In this document: piece by piece, positions 46,001 through 58,000 of the stretch
Layout: each line of letters opens with the position of its first letter
How positions within the stretch are numbered: position 1 is the first letter of the stretch
DNA from: Macrobrachium rosenbergii
Lineage: Eukaryota > Arthropoda > Malacostraca > Decapoda > Palaemonidae
DNA: 64,000 nucleotides
Direction of reading: 5' to 3'
Assembly (NCBI RefSeq): GCF_040412425.1
Contig: NC_089783.1
Coordinates: 43,606,125 to 43,670,124, forward strand
Program-made: the position numbers and the translations under genes
The notes under the pieces: generated by a model
What the model was told of the DNA's origin: nothing
Databases searched by the model: none
Seen by the model: the letters and a program-made list of their open reading frames with translations, nothing else

Positions 46001-49000
46001 CAGATGCACATACACTATGAACTTCAAGCATGACAAACCTTACCTTTCTAATTCATCTCTGTGATAAATGCAATATTCTAAATATGCAAAAATAAAACCT
46101 CGGAGGAAGCAGTTCCCATCTGGTCGTGTTCGGCGGACATTTGAGAATTTTGGCAGCAATGTTACTACCTGTGCAAAACAGAACATAATTAATAAATTAT
46201 ATACTATAGTTTTACATCAGATGACATTATTTCCATTATTTTCCATAACACCTTTAAGAAAAACCCTCTATATATCTTAAGTGACAAACAAGGTAAAGGT
46301 GCTGGGTAATATCCACTTAAAGGAAAAAAGAAGTTTCTATCTATGAAATGGGTCCATTCCCAGAACTGCAAAGATCTCATCCTGGCAAAAGGTGTACCTA
46401 GCATGTCAATAAATGGTCCTATAGCATGTGACCTAAGTTAAAAAAAAAAAAAAAAAAAAAAAACTTAACCCAAATTAACTAAGAAAACAACTGAGGCCAC
46501 CTAAACACCCCATAATTCCACTGATAGTGTTGTAACTGAAATACAAAAATCCTTTTGATAATTTGACCTTTTTTTCCAGTCTTTTGATAATTCGATCTTT
46601 TGCAGCCTTTTTAATGAAAACACAGCAGAATAATCAAAACCATCAAAAATCAATCCTGAGCACCCTATAAACAACCAATAATAAAGCTAATAATGACCCT
46701 GGCTGACATAAACTACAGTAAACCAATGCAAGAGTCTTATTTTCGCTGATCATTAGTTAACAAAAAACTACAGTCAAGTTGACAACAACTTAACTTGTTA
46801 CGACTTAAGGCAAAGCATAACTCTACAGATGTTTACTTACATAAATTCATGAGGATAGTTTGACCAACTTCTGAAACTCTAAATCCATCCACCTAAATGG
46901 ATATAACAATCCACACATGCAGACATTTTACTGATTTTTGGGGTCAACTTTTGGTTACATTTGATTTCTAAAGTTCTGTAAATGCTTGACCCATTAAAAT
47001 GTCTGGAGGCACAAGCAAGGTTAAGAATAAAAACACAAGCGCCACTTAGTAGTAAAAGGAGGAGTATCTCAACTGGATGCTGGAGAGTGGCAAAGAAAGC
47101 AAGATGTGACAAGTCTGAGAAGCCAATGACAAGAAAACAGTAGACAGCTGCAGCCTCTGAAACACCAGAAAACCCCTGGAACTGGCAGGAGAGAAGCTCT
47201 GGTTCTGGGAGGCCACTAGCATCAGAAGAGGGCAGAGATAAAAAGAATATTTCAAGAGAGAAAGCGCACCTTCAACGCTCAAGAGAGATGACAATCCTTC
47301 TTGCCGGAACATGTATAGAAGGCAAATGGAAGATTCTTTAAAATGCAATGCAGGTTATTCCCAAGTTTCTAGTGCAAAGTGAAAAATAAAGTCCTTCAGT
47401 TAATCCATAAGCCAGGAACTGAAGAGTGAAAGATGAAGGGGTAGTGGGTCACCGTTGCATAGGGCAGTAGTACAGGAAGGTAATTGCTCTTTTACTACAA
47501 ATGGCTCATCCAATACAGGGACAGAACCCAAAAATGCTTGAGAAGCCAAAAGGACACAACATTCCTTAAAGAACTGTCATAGGATTTTTATGAAACATCC
47601 TGGTAAATTGCAAAGAAGACCAATCTTCACATACATCACAAGCTATTTGAGGAAGCACAACTGACATCGACAAGCACTACAAAGATTATATAAAGTTCTG
47701 TAAACATCTGCCATGAAATTGCAACATAGTTTACCAGGCACGCCTATGCATCTACATTGCTGCAGAGAGTATTTCACCTTACACTCTTGTCAAGCAGCTG
47801 AGACATATTGAAATAGCACAGTGAACCCACCGTATTCGCGGGGCATGCGTCCCACACACCCCCCCCACCACCGCAAATAGGACAAATCCGCGAATACTTA
47901 AAACATGCATACAGTGAAACCCCCCGTATTCACGGGGGATGCGTCCCACACCCCACCGCGAATAGGTCAAATCCGCGAATGCTTAAAACCCCTCTAAAAA
48001 CACTTAGAACTGCCCATTTTGATAGCTTAAACCAAGAAAAACCCTGTAAAAATGCTTATACCTGAGTATTTTAATAGTTTTATCGCAAAAAGTGCATTTA
48101 TTCATGAAAATACAGTAATTAGGGAATATTTCTCAGTGAAAAATGACTAGATATGTTCCACAGAGAAACCCGCGAATGCGTGAGTCCACCAACCATGAGA
48201 ACGCAAATATGGGGGCTTTACTGTATACCTGAGTATTTTAATAGTTTTATCACAAAAAGTGCATTTATCCATGAAAATTATATGAAAATACAGTAGTGAA
48301 TATTTCTCAGTGAAAAATACCGCAAATGGGCGAATTTTCCGCGAATAATGGCTAGATATGTTCCACAGAGAAACCCACAAATGCATGAGTCCGCGAATCA
48401 TGAGAACGCGAATACAGGGGGTTTACTGTACAACATACTGTACAGTACTGTATTCATAAAAATCACTTAAGCAAGATACACCAAAAATAACAATATTAAC
48501 AATATATTTTTAATCCCAGACAATAACACTAATAATAACAAGTAAAATTACTAATTCATATATAAAAGCTGAAACAGTTAAGGAAGGGATTACTTTCATT
48601 CAATACTTATGGTAACATGAAAGTGTAATAAGTCAGAGGTACTTACAATGTGTACTATGTATATAACTACCACTGAACCAGTATAGGAAAAACTTCTCCA
48701 CTCTGTTATTTCAATACAAGGAAATACAGTATAATTGTCCTTTAAAAGACTTTGCCTGAACAATAATTGCATGGAAATATTTACATTGAAATCATTCACA
48801 CAGAAAAAGAATGAAGTAGAGAAAACCAAACCAGGTAAGAGAGAGAGAGAGAGAGAGAGAGCTTCTCTCTCTCCTGAATGCATGGCTAAGCATGATAATA
48901 GGCAAATACGATATTAATTTCTTTGTACTACATACACTACTAGTGATGATGAAAGTTACCAACCTTACTAGAATATACTGGATCATTAGAATATTCTTTT

Positions 49001-52000
49001 TCAAGAGAAGATAATCCTTCTAGAGCTCCAACCATGGCAATGTTGGCTTTTATCTGTAACACAAGAATATTAGTTAAAAGACATCTTTTTCAAATGTATT
49101 TAATTTTGTTACACACACACACACACACCAATTATCTCATGGTAACCTAATCTAATACAGCGGTGGTCATTCTCTGGGTATTCTTAACCAACTGAGGCTT
49201 GGAGGGGTCGGGAGGAGAGCAAAGTTTTTTGTAGTGTTTTGTATATAAAAATTATCTAATTTTTAAAAAAATTATATTTCAACAACAACCCTTACACTCT
49301 TAGCATGAAAGAAGTCTCGGAAATTTACTGTGCATCATAGAGACTGAAAATTACATTTTTCCTGGGCTATTTTAAATCCCAATGAAGGTTATCTTTGCTA
49401 GACAGTAATCTGTATGATGTGATCTCTGAATGAAGTGTATGATTTATACTTGAGGTGATCTCTGAATGAAGTGTATGATTTGTACTTAATGTGATCTCTA
49501 AATGAAGTGTATGAATTATACTTAGTTAAAATCATAATTTTTTAAAGTAAATGTATTTTTCCTAACCATACAAACCTGAGGTCCTTTACATTAGGAATTA
49601 CTTTCAGCAAAGCTGGAAACAGCTGTTGAACTTTCGAACAAGGTGGTCAGGCAGTTAACTATCATCCAGGAGGCAGGAGTACTGTAATGCCTACCCGGAT
49701 GTAAACATTCCAATTTGCCTTTCAGCCCAGGTGTCACATTGAGGGGTGGCATGAGGTGGACATGAAATGTAATGTAAAGGACCTCAGGTTTGTATAGTTA
49801 GGAAAAATACAATTTACTTTAAAAAATTGTGATTTGTTCCGACACAATATGCAAACCGTCGGTCCTTCAGATTAGGAAGACTCACTGGTTGGAGGGAGGA
49901 ATCTGAGTGAGTCTCTATGAACTGACTGGAGTTTGCCACACCTTGTGTTCCCTTCCTGGTAGAAAGAGTGAGGAAGGGAAAACTGCCTCTGACAAAATGA
50001 TCAATTGTCAGACTTCTGGGTCCCTTTGCATGAATGAAGAAACGTTAATTCAGGCAAAGTAGGCTAGGAAGAATTTGAAAGTCGGTGACAATAAGGCAAG
50101 TACAAGCATTGGGTTTGTCTTACTGTCATGGTCTCCTTCCTCCCCTTGCTAGAAGAAGTATATAAGTAACTTACCAAGTAATTGCATTGCTGATTCCCAC
50201 ATTAATAGGAGGTGAGAGGCATCAACATATCTACCCCAAAACATTAATAACTGTAATGGATTTGAGAATAGAAAAGATTGCTAACACTAAAATAATGTCT
50301 GTTGAATCCTCACCTGATAAGAGAGCTGCTACAGGAAGATACTGCCTCTGGATGGCGCTCATCTTATCGTAGAGTGGCACAGCGATATAGCCGAGAGTCA
50401 CCTACTATTTTAGTGGGTACCTTGCAGCAAGGGACAATTCCGACTGCTTCACAAAGATACAAAGTTGCCCCTGCCCTGGGCACAGTACAAAATATATATA
50501 TAACCAGAGAAATCACAGTCACCAACACCACCATAAAAACACCATTACCCAACCACAAATGACTGGAAGGTACTCTGGGCACGTCATGCCCCCAGGCTTC
50601 CTCAAAAAACTCAAAACCCTTGTTTCAAGGCGAAGCTTAGTATGAAGGATTGCTTCCTCCCCAACACACATACACCAGCCACCAAAAACAGACCAAATGT
50701 ACTGCAGTTTTCATATACAGTCTCTATCTCCTTTAAATAATGTGAAGCGAATGCTGAATGACACTTCCAGAAAGCAGCTTGCAATATAGAAGACAAATTA
50801 TGCTTGAAGGCTAAGGAAGTTGCTACTGCTCTAATTTCATGTGCCTTCACTTTACACAAGGGGAGGGCTTATCTCCAATTGAGGAATGAGCTTCCTTGAT
50901 TAGGTGTCTGTGGAAGAATGCCAGGGCATTCTTTGACAGTGGGCGCAAGGGGTTCTTGGCTGAACACTATAAATCACTAGACGAACCATGTACTCCTTTT
51001 GTTCTGTCAATATAGTACTTCAGCGCCCTCACAGGACACAAAACTCTCTCTTCATCATTAGGACCAACAATCTCTGATAGACTTTTCATGGAAAAAGAAC
51101 AAGCCCACGGATTGGACAAGGATTCATTTTTAGCCCCAAGGAATGGGGGCAGACAGCACTACCTAGAGAGAAGCCCACTCTTCTATCCATCACATGGATC
51201 TCACTGATTCGTTTGGCTGTTGCTAAGGCTACAAGAAACAGTGTCTTCCTAATCAAATGATTTGATAAGTCTGACAAATCATGGTTTGAAGAGAGATCTA
51301 TCCCTCTATGTTGGAATACTGAGCCCAACATGGCTCTGTATCCTTTAATCATCGGACTAGAAAGGCCTCTGTCGGTCCTCAAGTATAGCATAAAATCTGC
51401 TACTTCTGCCACAAATGTTTCAGAAGAGGAAACTCTGCAGCTTTTGCACCAATCTCAAAATATCACCCACTTTCATGGATAAACTCTGTCTGAGCACTGA
51501 AGTCTGCATTTGGCAATAGCTTGTGATGCTGCTCCTCAAAAGCCTTTCTTCTGCAGGACTTTCCTGACAGTTTGTAGCATTAGGACCAGAGAAGACAATC
51601 CCTGATGAAACTGCCAAAAGTGGGATTGTTTGAGTAGATGAAGCTTTTGAGGAAGAAGCCTCGGGAAGTCCGATGGAAGTTCGAGAAGGTCCAGAAACCA
51701 CTCTTTCATTGGCCAAAACGGAGCTACTAGGATCATTTCTACATTCTGGTGCATCTGAAATTTGTTTAAAACTTGCCTCACCATACTTAAGAGGTGGGAA
51801 GCCATAGAGGAACTTGTTGGACCAGTTCTGAACCATAGCATCTATTGCCCATGCTAAAGGATCCGGAACTGGCGAGCAAAACAGAGGAAGATGGTGGTTT
51901 CTGGAAGTCACAAAAGGTCAAGAATTGGGGTCCCCAAAAGTTTCCATAGATCCAGACATACATGCTGATCTAGCATCCATTTTGTGGGCAGCACCTGTTT

Positions 52001-55000
52001 CTGGCAACTCAATTCGTCCACCAGAACATTTGACTTCCCTTGTATGAAGTGTGTTAAAAGGTTTGTCTGGTTTTGATCCACCCAAAAGTAGAAGCTCCCT
52101 TGCTATCTCGCAAAGAGAGAAGGAGTGAGTTCCCCCTTGATTCTTTATTATATAAGATAGGGCAGTCGTGTTGTCTGAATGTACCACTACTGTTTTTTCA
52201 CATACTTCCCAGCTGAAGAACTGGAGTCCCAGATGTGCCACTCTCAGTTCCCTGGCATTTATATGCCACCCTCTCTGTTCCGTGGACCATGTCCCTGAAA
52301 CTTCCTTGCTCCCTAAAAGAGCTCCCCAACCTAGATCCAACGCATCAGAATAAAAGTCTAGGCTGGGGCTCAACAGATGAAAAGACTTTCCTTCCGCTAA
52401 CCTGCTTTCTGAATTCCACCAGTGCAGGCCCTCCTTGATCTCGGTTGAAATAGGGAAAATGAAGGTGTCTGGATAAACCTTCCTGTCCCAGCTGATCCTT
52501 AGGTAAAATTGCAGAAGGCTCATCTTTTCTTAGAAGCCTCCATTTAGAAGGCATTCACAACACCAAACATAGAAAAAGTAACATAAAATTTTGACTGGCA
52601 GTCAGGCAGAACATAGCAAGAAACTAAGCTACATCCACTTAACTATGGTATCTTATTGTCAAGTTTCAACAACCAATTCTAGGTCACCCTGAGGAATACT
52701 ACCATTTAAAATTGATATAAAAGTGATGGACTTGTATTCCTGTAACAGTACAGTACTCTCTTTCTATCTCTAACCTTACACAGTTGATAGTGTTCTGTAC
52801 AGTACTGTACAAGAGAAAAGGTATATTTGTACAGCAACTCCTGTATTGTTTATAATAAACTCATCATCATGAGTGTTTTAACATCACCTTTTCCCTTTGT
52901 GTGGCTGGATGTTGAATAATAAATTGTTTGCAATAAAAAATGATAGTTTGTGGCCAACATATACACTGCATTAGGGCTCAAGGTTTGGGGGCAGCAAGAG
53001 TTACTGTTTGGGGCCAACACCATTAATACCCATGGAAAAACTAGTGTGCTGTACTTAAAATTACAATAGCAGCTATCCATCACAGGTACTGTGCACCTCT
53101 GCTGGGAATAACTAAAACTGTCTATCACTGCCCTAAAACCCTTGTCTCTATTCATGGTACTGTACTTCAAATACATATTCAAACTGAATCTAAAATGGTG
53201 CCTTGCAGATGATTATAAAAGATTACAGATCAAAGACAATTTCCTTAGTTTTCTTTTCTGGTCCGGCTAATCTGTAATTAAGACTAAACATCTTCCAAAA
53301 ATCGGTGCTCAACATGAGGCTCTTATCATGGAGATTTTTTATCAATGAAGTTGGACAAATATATAATCAATTACAGTACTTTAATATGATCTGATCACAT
53401 AAAATACCTATTGTAGCAAACTGGAAAAAATTCAAAAAAATTCAACTACCTAAACCCTACAAATTTCAAAGAACATGTAAGGTCAAACATATTTACAAGA
53501 AGCCTGAATTCAAATATTCTATACTTAAAGGAATGCAGTTCCATGTTACACCTCTACATCCTGCATCTCTATAACTGAAGCTTATTCTCTCTAAAATCTT
53601 GACTTGGTTGAAATTTTCACTGATCGTACCCAATTCCAAACTAGGTTTTATCTAGAGAGAGAATCAATATAGTACATACCTCCTCTGCTATCTGTTTTTC
53701 TTGTGCCATGATGAGTTCGTCTTGATTAACATCTGAAATCATGAAAACAGTTTTAGAAAAAAATTTTAAATAGAAAATTAAAATTTTTAAAAGTAAATTG
53801 TCTTTTTCCTAACTACAAACCTGAGGTCCTTTACATTGGGAACTACTTACAGCGCAGCTGGAAATGGCTGTTGAACTTTCAAACGAGGTGGTTAGGCAGT
53901 TAACTACCATCCAGGAGGCGGGAGTCCCACCTGTCTGGATGTAAGCATTCCAATTTGCCTTTCGGCCCAGGTGTCAGATTGAGGGGTGGCATGAGGTGGG
54001 CATGAAAATGTAATGTAAAGGACCTCAGGTTTGTATAGTTTGGAAAAATACAGTTTACTTTAAAAACTGTTATTTGTTCCAACACAATATACAAACCATT
54101 GGTCCTCTACATTAGGAAGACTCACTGGTTGGAGGGAGGAATCTGGGTGAGTCTCTATGAACTGACTGGAGTTTGCCAAACCTGGGGTTCCCTTCCTGGT
54201 CAACAGAGCAAGGAAGGGAAACCTGCCTCTGACAAATTGATTAAGTAATAGTAAACGCAAGATCAATTGTCAGTCTTCTGGGCTTTTTATATGAGTGAGG
54301 AAGGTTTCATTTCATACAAAAGTAGGCTAGGATGAACCTTACAAAGTCAGTGACAATAAGGCAAATACAAGTATTGGATTTGTCTTGCCAGGGTCTCCTT
54401 CCTCCCCTTGCTAAGGGAAGGAGCAGGTTTGCTTCTATAATACTGAAAGGAAATAGAACGGAAGCTTGAAGTGTATGCTTTCCTGCATGACCGCCAGATC
54501 CAGCATGTAACGGCTCGAATCCACTCACTGCCCGCAGGAAGAGAGCCAGGATAAAGAGAAGGAGAGGCCAGTCACTCCTACATTCACTCTTGCATCCACA
54601 ACCACACACCTTAGGCAAGATGCAACCCTGTCCTGTTAGAGGAGCCAGGTAAGCTGCACAACTTGTTGAGCAGCCACCATAGGTCCCAAGAACAAGGTGC
54701 CCAAGGACTTGTGGGCAATATGTCAAAAGTAGAAAGAAGTGAAGGTGGTCTGTTGAAACCACACCCCCACCTTCAATACCTGAAGGACTGAGAGGTTCTT
54801 CTGGAATGCAAGGTTGGACTAATGCTCCGGACTTTGTGAGCTCTCACACGGAAGGTACCAGTGTCATCTTCTCCAGCAGCAGAGTATGCTCTCCTAATCG
54901 TCTCACGAAGCCAAAAATAAATTGTGTTCTTGGACATCTCCTTCTTGGTTGAGCCAGCACTAACAAAGAGTCGTCAACACTCAGGCTGGAGATGACGAGT

Positions 55001-58000
55001 TCTCTTCAGATAATGCTGCAGTACTCTAACAGGACACAGACACAGTCGCATCTCATCTGGGTCATTACCTACAAAGTCCTCTAGGGAGGGGATCGTGAAG
55101 GACTCGAACCAAGCATCGGGGACCGATGGTTCTGAGTCTTCGCTTATGAAGTTCTGGGAAGAAATTGGGCATAACTGATCCCCATCCCCTCGAATGTTTA
55201 ACATCTAAGGAAAGTCTGTGAAGTTCTCCTACTCTCTTCACCGATGCCAGGGCAAGCATTAAGATGGTCTTGAGGGTCAGATCCCTGTCTGATGACTCTC
55301 ATAAAGGCTCATACGGTGAACGAGTCAGGGTCCTTAGAACGAAAGTCACATCCCACACAGGGAGCCTGAGGTCCCTGGGTGGGCAAGACCTCTCGAAGCT
55401 TCTCATCAGTAGAGAAATCTTGAAAGAAAAGGAGAGATCTAACCCCTTCAGCCACAAGACTAGCTCTGCCTGTTAGCCTTTTACGTGAAATGGAGAGAAG
55501 CTGCTGCAAAGAAAGATGAGGAAGACTGCTGACCAGTACTTCGTGGAGAGATAACCAGCCAACCACAGAAGACTTTCCCTGGTATACTGCTGCAGATGAC
55601 TGCCTGAGGTGTCCAGCCATCTCAGTTGCTGTCAATGCGAAAAGCCTCTCAATAACCACCAGCCGTGAACACACAGGGACTGCACTGCCTGGTGGTACCG
55701 CTCTACATGGGGTTGACACAGCAGGTTGGGCCAGGAAGGAATCTCTCTCGGTGCCTTAGAAAGAAGAGCTAGCAGGTTGGGATACCAAACAGCCTGGGGC
55801 CATATGGGAGCCTCCAGAATCATCCTGAGATTTGGGGTGATCATCACTTGGCTGATCACCCTGCGAATCAGACAAAATGGAGGAAGGGCATAGAAATCAA
55901 GGTTGTCCCAAGGGTGTTGGAACATGTCCTCTGCAGCGGCCCATGGGTCCGGTACGACCGAACAGAAGACCTGAAGTTTCCTGTTGTGCTGGGTGGCAAA
56001 CAGATCTATAACTGGACACCCCCACAGATTGAACAACCTCTCTGTGATGTCTGGGTGAAGGGACCACTCTGTCCCCATCACCTGATTCTGGCAGCTGATC
56101 TTGCCTGCCACTACATTCCTCTTGATTGGAATGTACCTGGCTGACAGCTCTACTGAGTGGGCCAGAGCCCATTCGTGCACCTGCATTGTCAACTGATGAA
56201 GCAGAAGGCACACCAGGTACCCTTGCTTGTTGAGGTATGCCACTACCTTGGTGTTGTCGCTCATCAACACCACGGAGTGTCCCATCACTCGATCCTGAAA
56301 CTCTTGGAGAGCCAGGAAAGCCGCCTTGAGCTCCAGGACGTTGATGTGAAGGTGATTGTCTTCTCAGTCCCACACTCCCAAAGTCAGCAACTCCCCAGGT
56401 TTGCATCCCATCCCTCGGTTGATGTGTCCAAGAACAGAAGCATGTCCAGAGGGGGACATACTCCTATTAAGAGGTTCCTGTTGTCCATCCACTAGTCTAG
56501 GTCCTCTCTCACCTCCCCTGGAAGAGGGATGAGAAAGGACTAGGGGTCTCGAGACTGGGACCAGTACTCCTTCAGTTGCCACTGCAGGGACCGAAGGTGC
56601 AGACACTGGTGAGGGACCGGCTTCTCCAACAACGACAGGTGACCGATGATGACTTGCCATTGCTGAGCTGGCCATTCCTGTTGAGACGGGAACAGCTGTG
56701 CTGCCTTCTAGAACCTGCTGATACAAGAGTCCAAGGGGAAGACTCTTGCTGCTAATCTTTCTGCTACCATATCTATCAGCATGCCCAGGTACTTTATCTT
56801 CTGCTTGGGGGTGAGATCTGATTTCTTGAGATTTACTATGATCCCGAGATCGCAGCAAAACTCGAGGAGCTGCTCCCTGTCCTGAAGCAACTTGCAAGCA
56901 GGAGCTCGCCAGGACCAGCCAATTGTCAAGATATAGACGTATCCCGTGCTAATGGTCCCAAGCTGGCGTGGGTCACTACCAGGGTGCGAGAGAGATGGTA
57001 TGCCAGGGAGGCCCAGGTGAAGCCAGGTGGAAGCGAGATCTGGAGCCTGCCCCCTGCGAGAAGCCTTTACTGCCATACCTGAAGACAAAGCCAGGTTAGG
57101 GGAGGGAGACTCCACTCGCTTCATGGGAAAAATTTCCCCCACGCAGTGAGGAGAGGCCCCCAAGAAGAGGTTGTCCTGATCGTCTGCTCCCCCACATCGT
57201 TCCACACCCGATGAAGCGAGCAAAGAAGACAAAGGGGAGTCCTCTCCCAAAGGAGAGGCAGCCAGAAGGGGAAGCTTGCCAGGAGAGAGAAACGATCCCA
57301 AAGGGTTAGCCACCAAGGGAGTCATCGGGGGCATGTAATCCTCGGATGATGCCTTGGAAGGCATCCTCTGGTACTGTTTCCTCCCTTCAAACCCCGCCCA
57401 CTGCTCAGCTGACCAGGAGCAACACTCAGAACAAGGAGAAACATGGGAACACGCACACCTCCTGCAAGAAGAGAAAGGGTGTGCAGGTCCACATCAACTT
57501 TAGAACAAAAACTAATACTGTACATCTCTTCCCGCCAACCCCAGGACACACATGCTGGGGGAAGGCAGGTTTTAGGGGTTTATTTCCCTCACGAGCTTCC
57601 ATGATAAAGAAATGAAAACACAAAGCACTCAACAAACAGAAAAGATAGCACCAGGAAAACAGCTCAACGGAAGTCCGGGCAGAGAGCGAAGAAAACACGT
57701 TTATACCACACAATGGCCAAAAGAAAATTGGAATGTTTACATCCGGGCACATGGGACTCCCGCCTACTGGACAGTAGTTAACTGCCTAACCGCATTGTTC
57801 GAAAGTTCAACAGCCGTTTCCAGCTTCACTGAAAGTAATTCCTAATGTAAAGGACTGATGGTTTGTATATCGTGTCAGAACAAAGCCATCTCCCACATGG
57901 GCCCTTATAACAGTAAAATACATGGGAATGGGGAAACAAAAATTAGGGATATGCCCAATCATTGTTACAACAAGATGAAAAAAATTTCACACTTCTGATG

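Larger units (their letters stand above)
50156..52550 (-). mobile_element. Fragment of a DIRS element of the 31-37 kb family (recombinase, RNase H)
   Basis: Begins tatataagtaacttaccaag at a point equal to the middle of the internal complementary region of the 31.4-37.4 kb copy. It runs through the recombinase (50611-51412) and RNase H (51420-52540) and ends abruptly near 52550. No terminal repeat, RT or ORF1. It is fused to the fragment at 49553-50155. Confidence 0.8.
53788..57888 (-). mobile_element. DIRS-like retrotransposon, internally deleted between ORF1 and RT
   Basis: The inverted terminal repeats are 53820-53960 and 57724-57860 (ggctgttgaactttcaaacg on the left, cgaaagttcaacagccgttt on the right; both carry gcgggagtccca). 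The internal complementary region is at 54015-54115. Order on the - strand is ORF1 N-terminal part (57.5-57.1 kb), distal RT (57.06-56.5), RNase H plus methylase-like (56.5-55.63), recombinase (55.72-54.74). Most of ORF1 and the first RT motifs are missing. It is 4.1 kb, in OTUB1 intron 1, sense to the gene. Confidence 0.85.

Noticed and set aside
54307..54762. 151-residue open frame on the - strand
   Set aside because: Its beginning overlaps the end of the DIRS recombinase in a different frame, and the rest is the element's 3' non-coding DNA.
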